From Arthrobacter sp. CAU 1506 (GTDB lineage: Bacteria > Actinomycetota > Actinomycetes > Actinomycetales > Micrococcaceae), in NCBI RefSeq assembly GCF_005047635.1, contig NZ_SUKC01000002.1, positions 372,001-436,000 of the forward strand: a DNA stretch of 64,000 bases, read 5' to 3'. Below are positions 16,515-24,405 of the stretch, in pieces (position 1 is the first letter of the stretch; each line of letters opens with the position of its first letter). The notes under the pieces are model-generated. The model ran no database searches. It saw nothing but the letters and a program-made list of their open reading frames with translations, and was not told the DNA's origin. The position numbers and the translations under genes were made by a program.

Positions 16515-16886
16515 TTAACCGTTTACGTCGAGGTAAACCGAACGGCCACCCGCGGCGCGGGTCGGGACCGCCTCCAGGAAGGCCAGCTCCTGCCGGTTCT
16601 TCCGCATATCGGCGCGCAGTTCGCGGATCGCTTCCTGCTGCGCCGCAGCCAGTTTAGTGGCGCGCTCCACCAGTTCATTCGGGATAGGGCCCAGCCCCTG
16701 CGGCGCCTTCCACAGCACGACGGCGGTGCGCCGGCTTGCGTCCGGATTCTCGCCTTCGCTGGTGGCTTCGGCAGCGGTCGCCAGCGTCAGCTCCAGCTCA
16801 TCGAGCACTTCAATCCAGCGGCGCAGATCGCTGGTGTCGCTCTCTGTGGCGTCTTCCGAGACGTTCTCCGTGGCGTTTTCCGGCAT
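16515..16886 (-). CDS. Hypothetical protein in the fliT position
   Basis: 123 residues, no confident family match. The N-terminus is acidic (PENATENVSEDATESDTSD), followed by helices rich in Leu/Glu (RRWIEVLDELELTLATAAEA and EAIRELRADMRKNRQELAFL). It follows fliS by one base (TGA then ATG), the place where many clusters have the FliT-like chaperone of the filament cap. Size and helical make-up fit such a role, but this is inference from position. The ATG at 16886 is preferred over a longer frame that would overlap fliS. Confidence 0.75.
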   Translation of the reverse strand: MPENATENVSEDATESDTSDLRRWIEVLDELELTLATAAEATSEGENPDASRRTAVVLWKAPQGLGPIPNELVERATKLAAAQQEAIRELRADMRKNRQELAFLEAVPTRAAGGRSVYLDVNG

Positions 16887-16887
16887 C

Positions 16888-17334
16888 TCAGGCGATGCCA
16901 AGTTCGCCGCCCATGCCGACTCCGCGGTCAGGCTGCGCCGGAAGCTGCTCGGCTGCCTCGTGCCAGGCTTCGCGCAGCGGTTCCAGCAGCTCAATGCACT
17001 CACGGGTCCGCGCAGCGTCGCGGTGGATGTTCGCGTTCATCATCGCGTTCAGTGTGTAGGTGTAGAGCGCCTTCAGGCCCTCTCCCCCGTCCCACACGTC
17101 GGTCTTCAGCGTGGACAGCAATTCGGACACAATCGCCTGCGCGTGGATCAAGTTCTCAGATGCCACCGACCACTGCTGGTTCTGCTGAGCGGTTTCAGCG
17201 CGGTTCAAGTCCAGCAGCAGCCGGTCGTACAACATGGTCAACAACCGTGCAGGCGTGGCGGACATGATGGCGTCACGCTGGAACTGGTTCCGCTTTGCCT
17301 GGGCTCCGAGGCCCGGCCCGTAGGTCAATGTCAT
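16888..17334 (-). CDS. fliS: Flagellin export chaperone FliS
   Basis: Binds the flagellin C-terminus and prevents premature polymerisation. 148 residues. The FliS four-helix core is recognisable in SATPARLLTMLYDRLLLDLN, NLIHAQAIVSELLSTLK and LYTYTLNAMMNANIHRDAAR. A Gly-rich tail of about 15 residues extends beyond the family end. It overlaps the fliD stop by four bases, giving fliC, fliD, fliS order as in Bacillus. Confidence 0.94.
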   Translation of the reverse strand: MTLTYGPGLGAQAKRNQFQRDAIMSATPARLLTMLYDRLLLDLNRAETAQQNQQWSVASENLIHAQAIVSELLSTLKTDVWDGGEGLKALYTYTLNAMMNANIHRDAARTRECIELLEPLREAWHEAAEQLPAQPDRGVGMGGELGIA

Positions 17335-18674
17335 TTCTTGTTACTCCCCCATGCCGGCAGGGTGGCCAACTGCGAACTGAGCCAGTCGCCCTGCGATTGC
17401 AGGCTGTTCAGCGTTACTTCAAGCTGCGCCCAGGTGCGCTCCAATGTGGAACGCCGCATCGCCAACCGCGTGTCCCACTCGGTGACCTGGTCATTCAAGG
17501 TCTTGACCAGTGATTCCTGGCCCTGGATACGTTGGGTGATCGCGCCGTCGTACTGATCCGATGCTTCCTTGGCTACCGTCTCAACCCGGCCGGCAATCGT
17601 CTGCACGACTTTCTCGGCCCAGGCCGAATCTTCCTTCATCGCCTTGCCGAACTTCTCGGCGTCGAATTCAATCGCGCCTTCCTTGGTAATGCTGATGCCG
17701 ATTTCCGACGGCGACCGCCCATCAATCGGGCTGATGGTAGCAGTGAGCATGCGCTGTTCAATGTCGCGCACGCTGCTGTCGCCGGTGAAGATCCCGCCCT
17801 TGGCCGTCGTTGACCCTGTGGACGTGGACACGGTGACGGAAGAGTTCTTTGCAATGAAGGCGAACAGGTCCGTCAAGCCATCGACCAAGGCCTTAGCCTT
17901 CGCAGTCACGGCTTCTTCGTCGCGAGTCACCGTGATGGACGTTTTCTCCCCCACCGGCGTATCCGCGGCCAGCGCAACGCTGATTCCAGGAAGAAGATCG
18001 GTGAAGGTGTTAGAGGCCGACTTGATGCTTTGGATGCCTCCCCAAATCAGGACTTCGGCGTCCTGAGCCTTGCTCACTTCGAGGGTGTCGAACCGCTCGG
18101 CTCCCAAGCTTACGGAAAATTCCTGGGCGGCACCTGTCGCCTTAGACGCGAATTGCAGCCTGTACTGGGGGTTGGCCGGATCGGTGCCGACGGACACCTT
18201 CGTCGCTACGACCCCGGCCCCGGAGTCATTGACGGCTTTTATTACCTGGTCAAGGTTCTTTCCGGCGGTGTCAACATCGATTTCCCGGCCGTCCTGGAGG
18301 GCGATGGTGAGAATATTAGCGCTTTCGGGCCAGTCACTCAGAAGTGCAGAAACCGAGACCTGCGCCTTGGCCAACTGGACAACCTCAAGATCAAGGCCGC
18401 CGGCAGAAGCCCCCTCTGCCGTGGTCACGGTGACCTTTTCCGAGGTGCTGGTGCCCGTATAGATGTCCAAGGCCCGCGGCTTGGCGGTCTCTGCGGCGAC
18501 CTTGCCGAGATCCGCTACACGTGTGTTGAGTGCTTGGAGCGCACTGACCAGCGTCTGGGTGCCGGCCACCTTGTTTTTCAGAAGGGTCTGCGGACGCGCT
18601 TCCAGCTGCATCAGCTGGTTAATCATGGTTGCGGTCTCCAAACCGCTGACCAAACCACCAATGGAAAACGCCAC
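17331..18674 (-). CDS. fliD: Flagellar filament cap protein FliD
   Basis: Caps the filament and inserts flagellin subunits. The N-terminal domain opens MAFSIGGLVSGLETATMINQ and LMQLEARPQTLLKNKV, the standard FliD start. The C-terminal domain has GRSPSEIGISITKEGAIEFD and a helical end with LNDQVTEWDTRLAMRRSTLE. 447 residues is typical. Codon use is slightly less GC-biased than in the basal-body genes. It follows fliC after a hairpin terminator, so it is read by limited read-through or from its own unseen promoter. Confidence 0.95.
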   Translation of the reverse strand: MAFSIGGLVSGLETATMINQLMQLEARPQTLLKNKVAGTQTLVSALQALNTRVADLGKVAAETAKPRALDIYTGTSTSEKVTVTTAEGASAGGLDLEVVQLAKAQVSVSALLSDWPESANILTIALQDGREIDVDTAGKNLDQVIKAVNDSGAGVVATKVSVGTDPANPQYRLQFASKATGAAQEFSVSLGAERFDTLEVSKAQDAEVLIWGGIQSIKSASNTFTDLLPGISVALAADTPVGEKTSITVTRDEEAVTAKAKALVDGLTDLFAFIAKNSSVTVSTSTGSTTAKGGIFTGDSSVRDIEQRMLTATISPIDGRSPSEIGISITKEGAIEFDAEKFGKAMKEDSAWAEKVVQTIAGRVETVAKEASDQYDGAITQRIQGQESLVKTLNDQVTEWDTRLAMRRSTLERTWAQLEVTLNSLQSQGDWLSSQLATLPAWGSNKK

Positions 18675-18719
18675 GCCAGTTCCTCCTGAAGAGTCTGTTT
18701 AGTAGAGCGAATGCTGACG

Positions 18720-18767
18720 CCCGGCAGCGAAGAGTGTGAGGTCCAATTCTTATCCCTCGCTGCCGGG
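18720..18767 (-). terminator. Hairpin terminator after fliC
   Basis: Perfect 11-bp arms CCCGGCAGCGA (18720-18730) and its complement (18757-18767) with a 26-base loop, placed 26 bases after the fliC stop. No T-run follows. It probably limits read-through, so that flagellin is made in excess of FliD and FliS. Confidence 0.65.
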
Positions 18768-18793
18768 CCGCATTCAGCCGTTAGCTACCCGGA

Positions 18794-19618
18794 TTAGCCG
18801 AGGAGCTGCAGCACACCCTGGTTGATCTGGTTGGCCTGAGCCAGCATCGCGGTGCCGGCCTGGGACATGATCTGGTTCTTGGTGAACTTGGCCATTTCCG
18901 AAGCCATGTCGGTGTCGCGAATCCGGGACTCCGATGCCGCCAGGTTCTCTGCGGCGATGGTCAGGCTCTTGATGGTGGATTCAAAACGGTTCTGAACCGC
19001 ACCGAGTCCCGCACGTGCGGTGGAGACGCCGGTGATTTCGGTGTCGATGGCTGCGATCGTCGTCAGAGCGTTGGCAGCCGTGTCGACGGTCAGGGCCTTG
19101 ACCGTTGCGCCGAGAGTTGCGAAGTCGGTCAGGTCGACGTCAATCTGGTCCTCTGCGGCAGTGCTGCCGGCGCCGACCTGGAAGGTCAGCGTGGTTCCGC
19201 CGCTCAGCAGCTTGATGCCGTTGAAGTTGGTGCTGGCAGCCACGCGGGTGAGCTCGTCGCCCAGTGCGTCGATTTCTCCCTTGATGGCGGTACGCGCTTC
19301 AGCGTTGTTGGAGTCGTTACCTGCCTGGACAGCCAGGTCACGAACGCGCTGAAGGATGGAGTGGACGCCGGTGAGTGCACCTTCAGCGGTCTGGATGACC
19401 GAGATGCCATCCTGGGCGTTGCGGGCTGCAACGTTCAGGCCGTTGACCTGCGAACGCAGGCCCTCGGAGATGGACAGGCCAGCTGCGTCATCGGCAGCGC
19501 GGTTGATGCGCAGGCCGGTGGACAGCTTCTCCAGGGACTTGGAGATGTCGTTCTGGGTGTTGGACAGGTTGCGGTACGAGTTCAGGGCCGCAACGTTGGT
19601 GTTAATGGCGAAAGCCAT
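18794..19618 (-). CDS. fliC: Flagellin FliC
   Basis: Filament subunit. The N-terminal D0/D1 region is canonical (INTNVAALNSYRNLSNTQND, LSTGLRINRAADDAAGLSIS, AQDGISVIQTAEGAL), as is the C-terminus (TDMASEMAKFTKNQIMSQ, MLAQANQINQGVLQLLG). At 274 residues the variable outer domains are reduced to a short segment (about 140-185). A strong ribosome-binding site (GGAGGAG, 7 bases before ATG) and its own sigma-28 promoter fit high expression. It is the only flagellin in the window. Confidence 0.97.
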   Translation of the reverse strand: MAFAINTNVAALNSYRNLSNTQNDISKSLEKLSTGLRINRAADDAAGLSISEGLRSQVNGLNVAARNAQDGISVIQTAEGALTGVHSILQRVRDLAVQAGNDSNNAEARTAIKGEIDALGDELTRVAASTNFNGIKLLSGGTTLTFQVGAGSTAAEDQIDVDLTDFATLGATVKALTVDTAANALTTIAAIDTEITGVSTARAGLGAVQNRFESTIKSLTIAAENLAASESRIRDTDMASEMAKFTKNQIMSQAGTAMLAQANQINQGVLQLLG

Positions 19619-19680
19619 GATGAAACTCCTCCATGAGATGGTACAAATTCACCGGCCCGTCCATGGGCTGGCAACTGTAG

Positions 19681-19709
19681 CTATCGGAGGAAGTTGGGGG
19701 TTGGTTAGG
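19681..19709 (-). promoter_or_regulatory. Sigma-28 promoter of fliC
   Basis: On the minus strand CCTAAC (19704-19709), 15 bases, TCCGATAG (19681-19688). It differs from the fliM and flgN sites by one base in the -10 box. The predicted leader of about 55 bases contains the GGAGGAG ribosome-binding site. Confidence 0.8.
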
Positions 19710-19760
19710 AGATTCTTGGAAATTTGTTAGGAAGTCAGATCTCCACGCGGCGCTGGCGCG

Positions 19761-19843
19761 CCTTGGTCGATCACCGTGTGCTGTTGCCGTCGCGCCTTGG
19801 TCGATCAACGAGTGAGGGCTCGAAGGCCCTTGGTCGATCAACG
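19761..19843. repeat. Three direct repeats between fliC and fliA
   Basis: CCTTGGTCGATCAACG or its one-base variant (CACCG in the first copy) begins at 19761, 19795 and 19828, 33-34 bases apart, about three helical turns. The array lies upstream of the fliC promoter and just after the fliA stop. Even spacing suggests protein-binding sites, but no known operator is recognised. Confidence 0.8.
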
Positions 19844-19848
19844 GTCGG

Positions 19849-20664
19849 CTAGGAAAGGGCTGTTTGGTGCTGGCGGGTGAAGCGGGTGATTCCGCCGACG
19901 GTCTGATCAGCGAGGGCGGTCAGGTACGCATTCCTACGGGAGGGCGCAATCCGCGACTCGGGCACGTAGGAGGCGCCGCCGTCGTCGGAATAGTGAGTGT
20001 TGAGGCCGTCGCGCAGCAGGCGGATGGCTTCGGAGCGCTGTTGGGACACGGCAGAGTGGGTGGCGCCGACTTCCTCGGCGATCTCCTTGACGGACCGGTC
20101 CTCGAAGTAGATCTGTTCCACGATGTAGCGCATCTTCGGGGGGAGGTTATGAACAGCGGCTTTGAGGAAGGCGAGGCGCTCCTCAGTGAGCAGCGACCCC
20201 TCGGGGGATGCGGTTTCGGAAACCAGGAGTTCGGCCATCGTGTCGTCCAGTGCGGAGACCGTCCGGGATGCGTCGTCCAGAGCCGCTTCGGCCGTCTCGC
20301 GATCCACCCCAAGAGCAGCCGCAACTTCGTCGACGCTCGGGTACCGGCCCAGTTCCGCGGTCAGCGTTTCACGAACGGAGAGGGTTTCCTTGATCCGCTT
20401 GCGTACGGAGCGGGGCGCCCAGTCGATGGCCCGCATTTCGTCCGCGAAGGCGCCGATAATCCGCCGTCGGGCGAAGGCGCCGAAGGGAACCCCCAGAGTC
20501 GGATCGAACGCGTCAGCAGCGGTGATGAGGGCGACGGATCCGGCCGAAGCGAGGTCATCGCGGGAAAGATGAGTGGCCTTGGCACAGACTTCGGAGACCA
20601 GATATCCGACGAGCGGGAGGTTTTCAACCACCAGCGCATTACGGTCAGCACGATCCACTGACAT
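19849..20664 (-). CDS. fliA: RNA polymerase sigma factor for flagellar genes (FliA/WhiG type)
   Basis: Sigma-28 type factor. Region 2 is seen in ENLPLVGYLVSEVCAKATHL, DDLASAGSVALITAADAFDP and FGAFARRRIIGAFADEMRAI followed by DWAPRSVRKRI, the hallmark of the FliA/WhiG/SigD group. Region 3 has RYPSVDEVAAALGVDRETAE and region 4 has EDRSVKEIAEEVGATHSAVS. A 35-residue tail follows region 4. GGAGGGG lies very close to the ATG; GTG two codons later is an alternative start. Five candidate target promoters lie in this window. No anti-sigma gene flgM was found. Confidence 0.95.
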   Translation of the reverse strand: MSVDRADRNALVVENLPLVGYLVSEVCAKATHLSRDDLASAGSVALITAADAFDPTLGVPFGAFARRRIIGAFADEMRAIDWAPRSVRKRIKETLSVRETLTAELGRYPSVDEVAAALGVDRETAEAALDDASRTVSALDDTMAELLVSETASPEGSLLTEERLAFLKAAVHNLPPKMRYIVEQIYFEDRSVKEIAEEVGATHSAVSQQRSEAIRLLRDGLNTHYSDDGGASYVPESRIAPSRRNAYLTALADQTVGGITRFTRQHQTALS

Positions 20665-20771
20665 GTCCCCCTCCGTGCCAAGATACGTGGACGAATCATT
20701 CCAATGAGACTCCGAGGGGTGCGGCCCCGGAAGAACGATTCATCTCTCGGTGAAACCTATCATCAAACGCT

Positions 20772-20800
20772 CCTAACGCAAGGGGTTTTGGGGCCGATAG
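20772..20800 (+). promoter_or_regulatory. Sigma-28 promoter of flgN-flgK-flgL-fliW
   Basis: CCTAAC (20772-20777), 15 bases, GCCGATAG (20793-20800). Both boxes are identical to the fliM and flgB sites. A leader of about 100 bases precedes flgN. Confidence 0.82.
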
Positions 20801-20907
20801 ATAGGAATGTAGCCGTGCCGTTACTTTTTGTTCATCAGTGGCGGCCCATTGACGCGGACCTTGGGGGTGTGTGTCCGCGGAACAACCAACCAGGGGAGGT
20901 GCCTGCC

Positions 20908-21393
20908 ATGGGAGCCCATGAACTGTCAGCCATGCTGTGGCACGAACGCGAACTTCTTGAACTATTGGTCTTCAAGCTCGAAGAGGAGCAGCTGCTCCTG
21001 ACCGCCGGCAAGTCCCGCTGGCTGCAGCACGCCACCCGCGAGGTGGAACAGGTGTTGGAGCGACTGCGCGACGCCGGCCTGGCCCGCACAGTAGAGGTCG
21101 CCTTACTGGCCCGGGAGTGGGGCACACCCGAAGGGGCAACACTCCGTGAGCTAACCGACCAGGCGCCGGACGGACCTTGGGGCGACATCTTCAAGGGGCA
21201 CCTGCAGGCACTGACCCAGCTGACCTTGCAGATCCGCGAGCTGCGCGACGTGAACGAGAAGTTCCTGCGCGCCGCAGCCCGCTCCACGCAGGAAACACTG
21301 GCCAATTTCAATCCCGACGCCGGGACCTACGATTCCCACGGAACGGCAGGGATCCCGGGCAACCGCTCCCAACTGTTCGACACAACGATCTGA
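20908..21393 (+). CDS. flgN: Flagellar export chaperone FlgN
   Basis: Chaperone for the hook-filament junction proteins FlgK and FlgL, which follow it. The start MGAHELSAMLWHERELLELL with LVFKLEEEQLLLTAGKSRWL matches actinobacterial FlgN proteins; the body is mostly helix. ATG at 20908 is preferred because GGGGAGG stands 8 bases before it. A longer open frame (from 20704) would contain the sigma-28 promoter. 161 residues. flgK follows after 10 bases. Confidence 0.88.
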   Translation: MGAHELSAMLWHERELLELLVFKLEEEQLLLTAGKSRWLQHATREVEQVLERLRDAGLARTVEVALLAREWGTPEGATLRELTDQAPDGPWGDIFKGHLQALTQLTLQIRELRDVNEKFLRAAARSTQETLANFNPDAGTYDSHGTAGIPGNRSQLFDTTI

Positions 21394-21403
21394 GGTTTTC
21401 GCA

Positions 21404-22837
21404 GTGAGTACCTTCAGCGGACTGAACACCGCGTACACCGGTCTGGTTGCCGCCCGCCAGGGTTTGAACGTGGTGGGCCAAAACATCGCCAATGCGAATA
21501 CCGAGGGCTACACCCGTCAGCGGGTCAGCACCTCTTCGATCGGTGCACTCGAACGCACCGGGCTGCTGACCGGCGGAGTGCAGATCGGGCAGGGCGTCTC
21601 GGTCGATGCGATCGCGCGGCTGGGCGACATGCATCTGGATACCCGCGTGCGGTTCTCGGCCGGCGTTGCAGGCTATGCAGCGGTGCGGGCCAACACGATG
21701 TCCGGCTTGGAAGCTTCCTTGCGCGAGCCGGGGGAACAGGGCATCTCCACGCGACTCCAGGAGTTCTGGGCTACTTGGCAGGATCTGTCCAACCGTCCGG
21801 ACGATCCTGCTGCCGGCGGAGCGGTGCTGGAAGAAGCGAACATTCTGGCCAACATGATCAAGCGCGGTTACCAGGAAGTGCGTGAGCAGTTCTCCCGCCT
21901 AAGCACCAACGTGGACACGATGGCTGCCGAGGTAAACGGTACGGCGTCGCAAATAGCCAGCCTGAACGAGAAGATCCGTTTTGCCGTAGCAAACGGCGGC
22001 TCCGCCAACGAGCTGATGGACCATCGCAACCTGCTGACTGAGCGACTGTCTGCCCTCACTGGCGCCACGGTGCGCCAAGGCACCGACGGACAGGTTGATG
22101 TGTTGATCGGCGGCAACGCCATTGTCACCGGTTCCAGTGCGCAGCGCGTCGCAGTTGCACCTGGTTCAGATACGGACATCTCCGGCACGAACGGCGTCCA
22201 GCTGGTTTGGGAAAACCCCAGCCGCGCGGGCATGCCGGTGGTACTCGAAGGCGGCGAAATTGCCGGGGCGCTGTCCATGCTGAGCGGGACCGACGGCGGC
22301 CCCTTGCGAATCGCTGCGAATGACTACAACGCCTTCGCCGTGAAGCTCGCCGATGCCGTGAACGGACTGCATGCATCGGGAACAACGGCGGACGGATCAA
22401 CCGGTATCGATTTCTTCTCCTACGACACTGATGCCGCGGGCAATCCAGTAAATGCTGCCTTGTCGCTAACGGTTGTCGTGGACGACGTCAAGAATCTGGC
22501 TTCCGCCGCTGCGGGTGCCGGCAGTCTTGACGGCTCGATAGCCGATAAGATTTCGCAGCTCGGCATCGGCGCAAACTCCCCCGACCGCTTCTGGGAGAAC
22601 ATCGTCACGAAGATTGGCGTGGCCGCCAAGACGGAACTGCAGCAGGCAAACCTGGCAGACATCGCCTCCCAATCGGCCAAGTCCCTACAGATATCCAACG
22701 CCTCCGTGGACCTCGACGAGGAAAACGTGAACCTGCTGTCATACCAGCACGCGTATCAGGGCGCGGCTCGAGTCATGACGGCGATAGATGAAATGCTCGA
22801 TACCTTGATCAACCGCACCGGACTGGTTGGGAGATAG
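21404..22837 (+). CDS. flgK: Flagellar hook-associated protein FlgK
   Basis: First hook-filament junction protein. The N-terminus has MSTFSGLNTAYTGLVAARQG and NVVGQNIANANTEGYTRQRV, diagnostic for FlgK. The end has NLLSYQHAYQGAARVMTAID followed by EMLDTLINR, also diagnostic. 477 residues with a GTG start. It lies three bases before flgL and is co-transcribed from the flgN promoter. Confidence 0.96.
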   Translation: MSTFSGLNTAYTGLVAARQGLNVVGQNIANANTEGYTRQRVSTSSIGALERTGLLTGGVQIGQGVSVDAIARLGDMHLDTRVRFSAGVAGYAAVRANTMSGLEASLREPGEQGISTRLQEFWATWQDLSNRPDDPAAGGAVLEEANILANMIKRGYQEVREQFSRLSTNVDTMAAEVNGTASQIASLNEKIRFAVANGGSANELMDHRNLLTERLSALTGATVRQGTDGQVDVLIGGNAIVTGSSAQRVAVAPGSDTDISGTNGVQLVWENPSRAGMPVVLEGGEIAGALSMLSGTDGGPLRIAANDYNAFAVKLADAVNGLHASGTTADGSTGIDFFSYDTDAAGNPVNAALSLTVVVDDVKNLASAAAGAGSLDGSIADKISQLGIGANSPDRFWENIVTKIGVAAKTELQQANLADIASQSAKSLQISNASVDLDEENVNLLSYQHAYQGAARVMTAIDEMLDTLINRTGLVGR

Positions 22838-22840
22838 TCC

Positions 22841-23752
22841 ATGATTTCGCGAGTCACTAACCAAACGATGAGCAGCTTTGCCCAGCGCAATCTGCAGGAC
22901 AACATGGCGCGCATCGCCAAACTTCAGGAGCTCGCTGCGGGCGAGTCGCTGATCACCCGTCCATCCGACGATCCGACCGGCACAGCAGACTCCATGCGCA
23001 CTCGAGCCGATATCCGGGCGAACGAGCAGTACAAACGCAATATCGATGATGCTAATGGCTGGCTGACCACTGTCGATTCGGCCTTGGGCACCGTCACCGG
23101 ATTGTTGAACAAGGCCCGTGACCTCACCATCCAGGCAACCAACGGATCGGTATCAACTTTAGGCCGCGAGGCCCTCGCGCTTGAACTGGAAAGCATCAAG
23201 GGAAGCCTGCTCAATGCGGCTAATACCAAATACCTGGGACGCAGCGTTTTCGCCGGCAACTCGGATGGCGCCGCGGTCTTCGATTACGCGGGTAATGCCG
23301 CACCGTACACCTTCACCGGTCCGAATTCCCAGGTCGACCGACGCATCGGTCCTGACATGACGGTCCGCGCCGATGCTGACGGTGCCAAGATCTTCGGCAG
23401 CGATCCCGCAGACGGCAGTCCCGGCAACTCTGTCTTTGCCATGCTCGACACGCTTGCCGCCGAGGTCCGCGCGGGAGCTGACGTCAGCAACCGATTGAAC
23501 GACATCGACGCCCGGCTGGGCGCAGTCATCAACGGCCGCGCCGAAGTCGGCACCCGCCATGCCCAGATCCTGAAAGCCCAGGAGACGAACTTGGACGAAG
23601 CTGTTTCGCTGGAAGCCCGCCGCTCCGGGATCGAGGACCCTGACCTCGGCAAGGTGGTCTTGGACTTGAAGATGCAGGAAGTGGCCTACCAGGCAGCCCT
23701 GCAGGTCACGGCGCGTGTGCTGCAGCCGACGTTGATGGACTTCCTGCGATGA
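22841..23752 (+). CDS. flgL: Flagellar hook-associated protein FlgL
   Basis: Second junction protein, structurally related to flagellin. It starts MISRVTNQTMSSFAQRNLQD with PSDDPTGTADSMRTRADI, and NIDDANGWLTTVDSALGTVT matches the D1 helices. The C-terminus has MQEVAYQAALQVTARVLQPT followed by LMDFLR. 303 residues. A GGGAGA ribosome-binding site lies at the flgK end, and the stop overlaps the fliW start (ATGA). Confidence 0.96.
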   Translation: MISRVTNQTMSSFAQRNLQDNMARIAKLQELAAGESLITRPSDDPTGTADSMRTRADIRANEQYKRNIDDANGWLTTVDSALGTVTGLLNKARDLTIQATNGSVSTLGREALALELESIKGSLLNAANTKYLGRSVFAGNSDGAAVFDYAGNAAPYTFTGPNSQVDRRIGPDMTVRADADGAKIFGSDPADGSPGNSVFAMLDTLAAEVRAGADVSNRLNDIDARLGAVINGRAEVGTRHAQILKAQETNLDEAVSLEARRSGIEDPDLGKVVLDLKMQEVAYQAALQVTARVLQPTLMDFLR

Positions 23753-24132
23753 GCGCCTCGCTGAGTTTCGTCGCCCCTCCCCCGGGTCTGGCTCCGCTGG
23801 TGGACTTCACTCTGGACGAAATCGAGGGTGCGGCCGGCTTGTACTCCCTGCAACCGGTTGCTGAACCGGCCAAGCGCCTGTTCGTGCTGGACGCGGCGAC
23901 CTACCTGAACCAGTACACGCCGGTGATTTCCGACGACGACCGTGCAGCGCTGGACCTCAATACCTCCGAGGACGCCATGGTGCTGGTGGTGGCCAACCCG
24001 GGCGAATCCGGCACCACCGTCAACCTGATGGCTCCGATCGTGGTCAACGTGCACACCGGCGTCAGCGCACAGGTCATTCTGGAGGGCCAGGACTGGCCGC
24101 TCCGTGCAGAACTGACGCCAAAAGCGGCCTAG
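23749..24132 (+). CDS. fliW: Flagellar assembly factor FliW
   Basis: In Bacillus and Campylobacter FliW binds flagellin and relieves CsrA repression of flagellin translation. The core here is recognisable: SLQPVAEPAKRLFVLDAATY, EDAMVLVVANPGE and TVNLMAPIVVNVHTGVSAQV. 127 residues is slightly shorter than usual (about 140). It overlaps flgL by four bases. csrA, which commonly follows, is not in the next 270 bases or elsewhere in the window. A hairpin terminator stands downstream. Confidence 0.92.
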   Translation: MSASLSFVAPPPGLAPLVDFTLDEIEGAAGLYSLQPVAEPAKRLFVLDAATYLNQYTPVISDDDRAALDLNTSEDAMVLVVANPGESGTTVNLMAPIVVNVHTGVSAQVILEGQDWPLRAELTPKAA

Positions 24133-24282
24133 AAACAACGCCGCATCCAGCTGTCTACCCGCGTAGTGGGGCGAGAAGTCAGACGTCTAAAACTATTGAG
24201 CTTTACGCATTCCCTGTGCAAGATTTATCCAGGACGGTCCAACGGACCTGCCAGGGGGATCCGGGATTACACCGGTTGAAAG

Positions 24283-24316
24283 GCTTCCGGCGGCTCATGG
24301 GGGAACCGCCGGAAGC
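24283..24316 (+). terminator. Hairpin terminator after fliW
   Basis: Perfect 11-bp arms GCTTCCGGCGG (24283-24293) and its complement (24306-24316), loop of 12 bases, 150 bases after fliW. No T-run follows. The hairpin is nearly identical (29 of 32 bases) to a palindrome inside tadZ at 27886-27917. Confidence 0.6.
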
Positions 24317-24405
24317 AATCCACCCACGACAGCGCTTTGCACGACACGTCGCGCTGCCTCTGCTGCTTCCCGCCGAGGGCAAACCGCAGCGGTTAGCCTC
24401 GGGAT

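Noticed and set aside
20704-20907. N-terminal extension of flgN
   Set aside because: It contains the sigma-28 promoter, and a strong GGGGAGG site precedes the ATG at 20908.
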